From the NCBI GenBank assembly GCA_041656175.1, contig JBBAEA010000182.1, positions 1 to 5,650 of the forward strand: a DNA stretch of 5,650 nucleotides. The letters are read 5' to 3'. This document shows positions 1 through 5,417 of the stretch, piece by piece. The notes below the pieces were generated by a model. The model saw only the letters and a list, made by a program, of their open reading frames with translations, searched no databases and was not told the origin of the DNA. The translations under genes were made by a program, and so were the position numbers. Numbering within the stretch: position 1 is the stretch's first letter; each line of letters opens with the position of its first letter. Source of the stretch: JBBAEA01 sp041656175 (lineage in GTDB: Bacteria > Myxococcota_A > Bradymonadia > UBA4248).

Positions 1-59
1 CCCCCGTGCAAAGCTCTCAATACTTTTTAACAACTTTTGCATTAATCAGAGCTTCCTAC

Positions 60-99
60 AAAAAAGCTCCTTCTATGAAAAACATAGAAGGAGCTTTTT
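60..99 (-). terminator. Rho-independent terminator of the rhodanese gene
   Basis: A perfect 17-bp inverted repeat pairs 61-77 with 83-99 around an AAAAA loop (78-82). Read on the minus strand, the stem is followed by a run of six T (plus-strand A at 60-65, partly inside the stem). It lies 29 bases beyond the stop codon of the leftward rhodanese gene. The T-tract on the other strand (95-99) means it could also stop rightward transcription entering from outside the window. Confidence 0.85.
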
Positions 100-127
100 G
101 TATTTACGCCAAGTAAGCTTTAGCAAC

Positions 128-481
128 TTACCGCTTCTTGTAAGCGCCTCTCTCTGTTTCGTAAGGCCAACTTAAGATTCCACCAAAGTCATATACCTTC
201 GTATAGCCAAGTCTGGATAACTTCTCGCAAGCTGCCGCACTACGCGCGCCCGAGCGACAGTGCACCAAGATCGTTGCATCCTTATCTTTTAGCTCCGCGG
301 GCTCCTTACCCTGAATGCTTTCATTAGGAATGAGAATAGCGCCGGGAATGTGTTTCTCGGCATATTCATCGGCTCTGCGAACATCAACCACAATAACGCC
401 TTCTTTAGCCATTAGCTCTTTTGCTTCGGAAGGGCTAATACACTGTGTCGATTTGGATTTAAAAAATTTAAAAAATGGCAT
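128..481 (-). CDS. Single-domain rhodanese-like sulfurtransferase
   Basis: This 117-residue protein is a stand-alone rhodanese domain, the size class of GlpE and PspE. Such proteins move a sulfane sulfur through a cysteine persulfide to an acceptor such as thiosulfate/cyanide or a protein partner. Visible signatures are the N-terminal VVDVR (residues 31-35) with DEY and HIPGA (44-48), the active-site loop HCRSGAR (74-80) with catalytic Cys75 and Arg80, and the C-terminal GGILSW (100-105). The six-residue CRSGAR loop fits sulfurtransferases and not Cdc25-type phosphatases, whose loop is longer. There is no signal peptide, so it is probably cytoplasmic. The ATG start is preceded by a weak AAGG (492-495, minus strand) with a 10-base spacer. 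It is a monocistronic leftward unit with its own terminator, separated by 183 bases and another terminator from the pseudokinase gene upstream. The family is certain. The physiological sulfur donor and acceptor cannot be told from sequence. Confidence 0.93.
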   Translation of the reverse strand: MPFFKFFKSKSTQCISPSEAKELMAKEGVIVVDVRRADEYAEKHIPGAILIPNESIQGKEPAELKDKDATILVHCRSGARSAAACEKLSRLGYTKVYDFGGILSWPYETERGAYKKR

Positions 482-519
482 AATTGGATTGCCTTGATAA
501 GTACAATTAATGGGTTGGC

Positions 520-538
520 TTTGCCAATATATGGCAAA
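520..538. promoter_or_regulatory. Palindrome in the rhodanese promoter region
   Basis: TTTGCCA (520-526) and TGGCAAA (532-538) form a perfect 7-bp inverted repeat with an AT-only spacer, 39-57 bases upstream of the rhodanese start codon. A minus-strand TTGGCA in one half-site resembles a -35 box (5 of 6 to TTGACA). No convincing -10 box is found at standard spacing, so the promoter itself is not firmly placed. An operator for a dimeric regulator is possible, but this rests on symmetry and position only. Confidence 0.35.
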
Positions 539-613
539 ACCGATAACAAAAACTATATATAGTCCATACTTCTTTACAAAACCGTATATGATTCCTCCCC
601 TTACTTATAGACT

Positions 614-641
614 AAAACTTGCAAATCCTTCTTTGCAAGTT
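614..641 (-). terminator. Probable terminator of the pseudokinase gene
   Basis: A perfect 10-bp inverted repeat pairs 616-625 (AACTTGCAAA) with 632-641 (TTTGCAAGTT) around a 6-base loop. On the minus strand it is followed by a short T-run (plus A614-617). It lies 24 bases past the pseudokinase stop codon. The stem is AT-rich and the U-tract short, so it may be leaky. A second small inverted repeat (ACTCGCC 650-656 with GGCGAGT 671-677) straddles the stop codon. Confidence 0.6.
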
Positions 642-664
642 AAATTCAAACTCGCCGTTCTTCT

Positions 665-2356
665 TTATCTGGCGAGTAAAATAATAATAAGTAAGGCGAA
701 AATAATTAATATCAATAGCGCTGAAATAATATAAAATGGTTTTTTAGAACTCTTATTGCGCTTATTATTGAAGGTTTCCCAAGTATTTGAGCGGTGCAGC
801 TGCTCAGTGTCCTCTTGCTGCATCGCGATTTCAGCCTGACGCGGTTTGGGGGCGGCGAGTAACTTTAGGCTCTGTCTTGTAGCGAGCGCTACTTCGTCGA
901 TGGGTTTTTCCTCCTCATCTTGGGGCGGAAACGCTATTGGGTCATCGGGCGCGTAGTAGAAGCAAGGTAGAATCTGCAGAGTACAAACTTCAATTTTTTC
1001 GTCGTAGATGCGTTTCATAAACGCATGCTCTTTGTTGGCCTCCAAAATCGCTGCATTAACCGCGGAAATAACCCCGTCCGAGTCTTGCGAAGAAATACTC
1101 ATGCTCTGGTAGTTGGGCCGTCGCATAACGCGCGTAGGAGAGTCCTCCTCCTCGTCCCTAGGTGGTTCCAAAGCCTTGAGCTCCGCGATGCGTTCCTCGG
1201 TAGTCTTTACGCGCGCCTCTTGTTGGCTATCGGTATGCTTGATCGCTTCGACCTTTGGCCGCTCCATAATCTGAGTGACGCCGCTGACCTCTTCCGAACG
1301 CGTACTCTGAATTCGACGCACACCGAACATACCGCTGGGAGCAGCAGTTATCTTGGTCTCATCATCATCGTCATCCTCATCCTCATCGTCGCTATCGCTC
1401 ACCTTCAACGCGTTCAACGACGTTAAAGAGTACAAAATCGAGCTGCGCTCCTCCTTATCGAGGTCGTTAACTATTGCGTTCCAAAGCCCCGAATAATCAG
1501 AGTTGCGCTCCACCTGCGCATCCTTGCCCACGACGTTACGAATCACAGACTGGAACCCCACCAAATCCCCAACGTAAAGCTCACCCTGACTCTCATCAAG
1601 CTCCAACAACGCGGCTTCAAGGTCTTGCATGAACTCAAAAGCGCTTTCGTAAGTATCTTCACCAAGAGCAAGCGCTCGCTCCATGCTTCTTTTAATCACG
1701 CGCCCACGCAAAGCCTGAGGTAAAATCCCCGTTGCCTCAAAACTGTCTATCCCCGACTCCCCCGAAACCATGCCCATAAGTACAATCGCTAAGCCAAATA
1801 TATCCACAGCGTGTGGCGCAAGCCCTTCCAAATCAAAGGAATACTCGTACCAATCTATATCAAAGCGACGCCCCAACTCCATCGCCTGTGCCACCCCAAG
1901 CCCCATCAAACGAAGCCCAAACGCCGCCCCACTGCGCTCTATCAGCACAGTCTTTGGCGAAATCCTACCATGATAAACACCAAGTTCATGCGCCTGCACA
2001 AGCACCTTGAGCAGACTAATAATCCGCCGCAGCGCCTCAGTCGTTGTCACACGCTCTCGCCGCTCCAACCACTCAAAAAGGTACTCGCCTAGCGGAAAAA
2101 TTTCGCTAAAATACAAAAACTCCTCATACACCCCACATCGCGCATTCGCCGCCTGTAGCTCATTACCAACGCGCACCGCCTGATTCAGCGCTGCCAGCCC
2201 CTCCACCGTATTGTTGGGCAGCACATGCACAAGCACATGTAAATTCCCACGATACGTTCCCAAATACCTTGTAATCCCGCGATGAGACTCCAAAAGGCTG
2301 CGTAGCGTTATCTCGTTATCTATCAGGGTGCCCGCTTTTAGCTCTCTTAAGTTCAT
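665..2356 (-). CDS. Tail-anchored Ser/Thr-kinase-like protein (predicted pseudokinase)
   Basis: This is a 563-residue protein. Residues ~15-250 resemble a Hanks-type kinase. LHVLVHVLP (39-47) sits where VAIK-VL is expected, HGRISPKTVLI (129-139) matches the catalytic-loop HRDLKPENIL, LMGLG (150-154) matches DFG, AP (180-181) matches APE, and DIFGLAIVL (185-193) matches the well-kept DIYSLGVVL of helix F. The key residues are changed: ATP lysine to His44, HRD aspartate to Arg131, loop asparagine to Thr136, and DFG aspartate to Gly152. Phosphotransfer is therefore unlikely and a binding or scaffold role is inferred. After a small helical region (~255-318) come a pure acidic tract (321-333) and a long low-complexity linker. 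The end is a hydrophobic helix (541-562) after basic KRNKSSKK, followed by a single Arg. There is no N-terminal signal, so the protein should be tail-anchored with its kinase-like part in the cytoplasm. The ATG has a good GAGG (2363-2366) 6 bases upstream. No partner gene adjoins it on the same strand. Its function is unknown. Confidence 0.88.
   Translation of the reverse strand: MNLRELKAGTLIDNEITLRSLLESHRGITRYLGTYRGNLHVLVHVLPNNTVEGLAALNQAVRVGNELQAANARCGVYEEFLYFSEIFPLGEYLFEWLERRERVTTTEALRRIISLLKVLVQAHELGVYHGRISPKTVLIERSGAAFGLRLMGLGVAQAMELGRRFDIDWYEYSFDLEGLAPHAVDIFGLAIVLMGMVSGESGIDSFEATGILPQALRGRVIKRSMERALALGEDTYESAFEFMQDLEAALLELDESQGELYVGDLVGFQSVIRNVVGKDAQVERNSDYSGLWNAIVNDLDKEERSSILYSLTSLNALKVSDSDDEDEDDDDDETKITAAPSGMFGVRRIQSTRSEEVSGVTQIMERPKVEAIKHTDSQQEARVKTTEERIAELKALEPPRDEEEDSPTRVMRRPNYQSMSISSQDSDGVISAVNAAILEANKEHAFMKRIYDEKIEVCTLQILPCFYYAPDDPIAFPPQDEEEKPIDEVALATRQSLKLLAAPKPRQAEIAMQQEDTEQLHRSNTWETFNNKRNKSSKKPFYIISALLILIIFALLIIILLAR
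1358..1396 (-). repeat. Triplet-repeat tract coding the acidic run
   Basis: The plus strand shows near-continuous ATC/GTC/CTC triplets, which are GAT/GAC/GAG codons on the minus strand. They encode residues 321-333 of the pseudokinase, all Asp or Glu except Ser322. Imperfect triplet runs of this kind can gain or lose whole codons without breaking the frame, so tract length may vary between strains. Confidence 0.7.
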
Positions 2357-2362
2357 AAATAT

Positions 2363-2366
2363 CCTC
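2363..2366 (-). promoter_or_regulatory. Ribosome binding site of the pseudokinase gene
   Basis: The minus strand reads GAGG, then six bases, then the ATG at 2356. This is the strongest Shine-Dalgarno match upstream of the reading frame and supports the chosen start. Confidence 0.7.
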
Positions 2367-2372
2367 GGAGCA

Positions 2373-2395
2373 CAAGCGCATCGTTACAGCGCTTG
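2373..2395 (-). promoter_or_regulatory. Leader hairpin just upstream of the pseudokinase RBS
   Basis: CAAGCGC (2373-2379) and GCGCTTG (2389-2395) form a perfect 7-bp GC-rich stem with a 9-base loop. In the predicted mRNA (start near 2405) it occupies most of the leader and ends six bases before the GAGG. It may affect translation or mRNA stability. It does not match a riboswitch class I recognise and has no U-tract, so it is not a terminator. Confidence 0.45.
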
Positions 2396-2411
2396 CTAAA
2401 AATCCGCAGCT

Positions 2412-2441
2412 ATTCTACACGATAGCTGGCATGCCTTGCAA
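2412..2441 (-). promoter_or_regulatory. Predicted sigma70-type promoter of the pseudokinase gene
   Basis: On the minus strand TTGCAA (2441-2436; 4 of 6 to the -35 consensus) is followed after 18 bases by TAGAAT (2417-2412; 5 of 6 to the -10 consensus). The predicted transcript starts near 2405 with a leader of about 50 bases. A 5-bp inverted repeat GCTAT/ATAGC (2409-2413 and 2422-2426) overlaps the -10 box. This is the best promoter match in the divergent region, but it is a consensus match only. Confidence 0.5.
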
Positions 2442-2517
2442 GTTGCCACCGGGCGTAAGCAGCAAAACTCTGCCCCCCTAGCCGGAATTTATTGCAATAT
2501 CTTTACTTTCCTCTTCT

Positions 2518-2690
2518 GCGGGGGCACAGCCCCCTACGCGCAAGCTTCCCTATAGAATTCGTCAAGAGTCGCCTTATTTTCTACGGCGTTCTCGCTACGC
2601 TCGACCACCGTACAAAATGCGACTCTGAACGAATTCTATAGGGTGATCTTGCGCTACCCCCAAAGCGGGGGAGCTCCCCCGCTACGCCCC
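2518..2690. repeat. Compound inverted-repeat element, MITE- or REP-like, non-coding
   Basis: Two arms, about 2538-2586 and 2608-2654, are imperfect reverse complements. They share an exact 15-bp core (CCCTATAGAATTCGT at 2548-2562 and its complement at 2629-2643), an 8-bp block (2565-2572 with 2619-2626) and an 11-bp block with one mismatch (2576-2586 with 2608-2618). A 21-base centre (2587-2607) separates them. Outside the arms are GC-rich palindromes: GGGGG/CCCCC around CACAG (2520-2534) on the left and an exact 20-bp palindrome (2664-2683) on the right. Neither strand carries a credible coding frame or a transposase. It lies between divergent genes and could fold into a long hairpin. Whether it is a dispersed genomic repeat cannot be judged from one copy. 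Confidence 0.7.
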
Positions 2691-2708
2691 CCCGAGTCTT
2701 CGTTCCAC

Positions 2709-2728
2709 AGGTTTTATGCCAAAAACCT
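2709..2728. promoter_or_regulatory. Short inverted repeat upstream of der
   Basis: AGGTTTT (2709-2715) and AAAACCT (2722-2728) form a 7-bp inverted repeat with a 6-base spacer, ending 22 bases before the der start codon. It could be an operator or a leader hairpin. No convincing -35/-10 pair is visible between the repeat element and der, so the der promoter is not located. Confidence 0.3.
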
Positions 2729-2750
2729 CTAAATTCGCAGGTACTTTGTT

Positions 2751-4355
2751 TTGAGAACTTCGAAGAAATCCCTCCCCGTTATTGCCCTAGTTGGGCGCCC
2801 CAACGTCGGTAAGAGCAGGCTATTTAATCGTTTCGTAGGCCGGCGAATGGCTATCGTCGAAAACACCCCAGGAGTTACCAGAGATAGGAACTACGCCAAA
2901 AGCGCATGGGGAGCAAAGCGTTTTAGCATCATTGATACTGGTGGCTTTGAGCCCGACTCCCAAGACGTTCTCCTTGAGCAAATGCGCGTTCAAGCCCAAC
3001 TCGCGCTGGAGGAAGCCGATGTCATCCTCTTTGTCGTAGACGCCAGAAGCGGCGTCCTACCACCCGATCGACAAATCGCCGAAATACTACGTCGAAGCAG
3101 TAAACGTGTTATTTTGTGCGTGAACAAAATCGATCAAGCACAACACGAAATGCTCAGCTACGAATTCTACGAGCTCGCCTTTGAAGAACAATTCAGCGTT
3201 TCAGCAGAACACGGCTATGGTTTTGGTGAGCTAGCCGACGCCGTAACGAGGGATTTTGAGGAAGATGAAGAAGACGAAGTCTTCGAGGAAGATGGCTTTG
3301 CTTTAAGCGATAGTGGCGAAGAAATAGAGGAGAACCAAGGCGAGGAAGATTTTGAGGATGATGATGAAGGGGGGGGCGATGACTACGCTGTGGGAGAAGA
3401 GAGCGATAGCTTTAGCGCAAACACTGACCCCTACTACAAACATTACGACGAAGAACTCGCGATCTACGAAGTCCCGCAAAGCGTCAATTATACCGACGCC
3501 ATCATCGACAAGATTAAAGACGAGTGCATTCATATTGCTGTCCTCGGAAAACCCAACACTGGTAAGTCCACCCTAATCAACCGTTTACTTGGCTATCAAA
3601 GACTTCTGACGGCCGATATCGCAGGAACCACACGCGACACCATCGATTCCGAACTCACCGATGAGGAAGGGCAAAACTTCGTACTTATCGATACAGCAGG
3701 AATTCGACGTAAAAGCTCTATAAGCCACCGCATTGAAAAATTCAGCGTCATCAAAGCACTAGATGCAGTGGAACGCGCTGATGTGGTAATCTTGGTTGTG
3801 GACGCGCGCGAGGGCTTGACCGACCAAGATCTCAAAATTGCTGCCATTGCTATCGATAAGGGTTGCGCACTTTGCGTAGTACTCAACAAGTGGGATGCCA
3901 TCGAGAACAAAGATGATGCAACGGCAACTGAATACATCAAAGCTGCCCGCGAAAAAATCTCATTTTTTGAACACGCACCCATCTTTACCATGAGCGCACT
4001 TACAGGGCAACGAGCACACAGAATCCTTGCTATCGCAAAGAAACTCTACCTCAACGCTTCGATCCGCATACCTACCGGCGAACTCAACCGCGTGTTTCAA
4101 CGCATACTTCAACAACACAGCCCCCCCACGGTTGGGGTCAAAAATCTACGTTTCTACTTTATCCAACATGTCGCCATTCGACCACCAACCTTTGTCATGC
4201 AGTGCAACGCCCCTACTCTAGTTCCAGAGGACTACAAGCGCTACTTGCTCAATCAAATTCGCGCTTTCTACGGTTTTGCTGGCTCACCCATACGAATTAT
4301 TCTGCGAAAACCCGCTGGTAGGCGAAAGTGGCAAAAACGAAGTCATAAAACTTAA
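2751..4355 (+). CDS. der: Ribosome biogenesis GTPase Der (EngA)
   Basis: Der is a tandem-G-domain GTPase that acts in maturation of the 50S ribosomal subunit in the cytoplasm. G domain 1 shows GRPNVGKS (15-22), TPGVTRDR (39-46), DTGG (62-65), NKID (125-128) and SA (151-152). G domain 2 shows GKPNTGKS (266-273), AGTTRDT (291-297), DTAG (314-317), NKWD (379-382) and SA (415-416). A KH-like domain (~435-520) follows, with the family's C-terminal FYGFAGSPIRI (506-516) and a basic tail. At 534 residues it is longer than E. coli Der (490) and B. subtilis EngA (436). The excess is largely a linker (~168-245) dominated by Asp and Glu. The start is TTG, the only sensible choice: an in-frame TAA lies at 2730-2732, no ATG or GTG lies between, and CAGG (2738-2741) sits nine bases upstream. 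Arg23 follows the P-loop serine of domain 1, where Thr is usual. No strong terminator follows the gene. Confidence 0.97.
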   Translation: MRTSKKSLPVIALVGRPNVGKSRLFNRFVGRRMAIVENTPGVTRDRNYAKSAWGAKRFSIIDTGGFEPDSQDVLLEQMRVQAQLALEEADVILFVVDARSGVLPPDRQIAEILRRSSKRVILCVNKIDQAQHEMLSYEFYELAFEEQFSVSAEHGYGFGELADAVTRDFEEDEEDEVFEEDGFALSDSGEEIEENQGEEDFEDDDEGGGDDYAVGEESDSFSANTDPYYKHYDEELAIYEVPQSVNYTDAIIDKIKDECIHIAVLGKPNTGKSTLINRLLGYQRLLTADIAGTTRDTIDSELTDEEGQNFVLIDTAGIRRKSSISHRIEKFSVIKALDAVERADVVILVVDAREGLTDQDLKIAAIAIDKGCALCVVLNKWDAIENKDDATATEYIKAAREKISFFEHAPIFTMSALTGQRAHRILAIAKKLYLNASIRIPTGELNRVFQRILQQHSPPTVGVKNLRFYFIQHVAIRPPTFVMQCNAPTLVPEDYKRYLLNQIRAFYGFAGSPIRIILRKPAGRRKWQKRSHKT

Positions 4356-4426
4356 GCCGTAACGAAGGGACTTTGCCTCGAAGATTAACAAAAAATGCAC
4401 CCCCCACACCGCATGGTTTTTCAGCT

Positions 4427-4435
4427 TGCTATACT
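4427..4435 (+). promoter_or_regulatory. Extended -10 promoter of the CpoB-like gene
   Basis: TGC followed directly by TATACT (4430-4435; 5 of 6 to TATAAT) matches the TGn extended -10 pattern. No good -35 box lies 16-18 bases upstream, as is common for extended -10 promoters. The predicted start is near 4442, giving a leader of about 90 bases to the ATG at 4532. Read-through from der, 72 bases upstream, is also possible. Confidence 0.45.
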
Positions 4436-4451
4436 TAATTAATCTCTCTTT

Positions 4452-4476
4452 GCTCAAGCTAATTGAAATCTTGAGC
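4452..4476 (+). promoter_or_regulatory. Leader inverted repeat of the CpoB-like gene
   Basis: GCTCAAG (4452-4458) and CTTGAGC (4470-4476) form a 7-bp stem with an 11-base AT-rich loop. It lies just inside the predicted leader. It could be a transcript hairpin or an operator near the start of transcription. No T-run follows, so it is not a terminator. Confidence 0.35.
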
Positions 4477-4531
4477 TAGCTGTGGCAAAGTTCATCTTTG
4501 GGGCAAGGGGCTTATGATGATGGAGCACACT

Positions 4532-5320
4532 ATGAAATATCGCGTTATAGCACCACTGTTAATTCTAATCTTTATATTTCCAAGTCTTGGCTTTGTTTGC
4601 GCAACTCGCGTCGAGAAGATGGAAGCCGATATCGGAGCGTTGCAAATGCAGTTCACCGAGATCCAACAGCGCATCAATAATGATCAAACACAACTTACTG
4701 AGATGATTTTACGCGCTGACAAAAAGCTTGACGAACTCGGCGCGCTGCAAGATCAAACCCACGACAAAGTTGCACAGAGTAACGTCGATCTAGGTATACA
4801 GCTCGAAAAAGAACGTGCCTCTTTAGCTGAACTTCGTGGACAGATGGAAGTTCAACAAAAAAACCTTACGGAGCTTCAATCTACAATGCAATCGGTGATG
4901 GGGAGTCTAAGTTCAAGCACGGGCGGACAAACTTTAGCTTTGCCCGCAGATCGCGAATCTTTGTATAATTTTATTATAGAAAAACGAAATCTTGGCGATA
5001 AAAATGCAGAAAGAACCGCGGCAACCGAATTTTTAAGTCGATACCCCGATGAACCGCGCCTAGAAGATGTGCTTGGACCGCTGCCCGCTCTTTATGCTGA
5101 AAACAATATGGACCGAGAAGCTATCACCTACGCAACGCGGTACCTGCAGCTTTTCCCAAAGGGGAGTAAGAAAAACGATGTTATTGCCGTTATGGGCGAA
5201 AGCGGACTAAAAATTAACAACTGTGAACTTGCAGTTCGCTCCTACGAGGCCTTAGCCGCGAGCAAATACCCCAATGCAAGTAGAAGACTGAACGAAATCA
5301 AGGCTGCTTGTAAAAAGTAG
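4532..5320 (+). CDS. Exported coiled-coil/TPR protein, CpoB (YbgF)-like
   Basis: From the ATG at 4532 the protein has 262 residues. I prefer this start because GGAG (4522-4525) lies six bases upstream and MKYR plus a hydrophobic segment (5-22) makes a normal signal peptide. Three in-frame ATGs at 4514, 4517 and 4520 behind AAGGGG (4505-4510) are alternatives that add 4-6 residues. Residues ~27-124 are a long heptad-rich coiled coil. A Ser/Gly-rich hinge (~124-133) leads to ~139-259, which holds three TPR-like units ending in RYPDEP, LFPKGS and KYPNAS. This order (signal, coiled coil, C-terminal TPRs) is that of CpoB/YbgF, a periplasmic protein that trimerises through the coiled coil and links Tol-Pal to septal wall synthesis. 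Cys23 follows Gly-Phe-Val, a poor lipobox, so it may be either a lipoprotein or cut by signal peptidase I after VCA. No tol or pal gene is in the window, so the role is inferred from architecture only. Confidence 0.8.
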   Translation: MKYRVIAPLLILIFIFPSLGFVCATRVEKMEADIGALQMQFTEIQQRINNDQTQLTEMILRADKKLDELGALQDQTHDKVAQSNVDLGIQLEKERASLAELRGQMEVQQKNLTELQSTMQSVMGSLSSSTGGQTLALPADRESLYNFIIEKRNLGDKNAERTAATEFLSRYPDEPRLEDVLGPLPALYAENNMDREAITYATRYLQLFPKGSKKNDVIAVMGESGLKINNCELAVRSYEALAASKYPNASRRLNEIKAACKK

Positions 5321-5355
5321 AGCCACTTTCGCAATTTGTTTTTGCCCTGAGGAAA

Positions 5356-5417
5356 CTCTGATTCATTGGGGCTATCGCTCTCTAAGGGCTATCGCCCCAA
5401 TGAATCAGAGCTTTTTT
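5356..5417 (+). terminator. Strong rho-independent terminator after the CpoB-like gene
   Basis: A perfect 17-bp stem pairs 5356-5372 with 5394-5410 around a 21-base loop, followed by C and six T (5412-5417). It begins 35 bases past the stop codon. The 9-base direct repeat GGCTATCGC occurs at both stem-loop junctions (5370-5378 and 5387-5395). Confidence 0.88.

Noticed and set aside
1..17. CCGTGCAAAG near the left edge recurs inverted near 5431-5440, each beside a terminator
   Set aside because: Ten exact bases in 5.6 kb searched on both strands are expected by chance. It is not evidence for terminal repeats of an element spanning the window.
315..734. Rightward open frames of 60 and 74 codons over the rhodanese gene and the adjoining gap
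   Set aside because: The first is antisense to the rhodanese active-site gene. The second runs through two terminator or palindrome structures and into the pseudokinase tail. Neither has a ribosome site or domain.
1025..1426. A 133-codon rightward open frame inside the pseudokinase gene
   Set aside because: It is antisense to a well-supported gene with its own promoter and ribosome site. Its hydrophobic end is simply the complement of the GAT/GAC acidic tract, and it shows no recognisable domain.
2538..2654. The inverted repeat as the ends of an insertion sequence
   Set aside because: The arms enclose only 21 bases and no transposase lies on either strand nearby, so at most it is a non-autonomous repeat.
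3596..3991. A 131-codon leftward open frame inside der
   Set aside because: It is antisense to the second G domain of Der, is Ser/Thr-rich without motifs, and is explained by codon bias of the real gene.
4389..4421. A possible der terminator (ATGC at 4395-4398 with GCAT at 4411-4414, then T5)
   Set aside because: The stem is only four pairs with a 12-base loop, extended only through a GG bulge. It is too weak to call.
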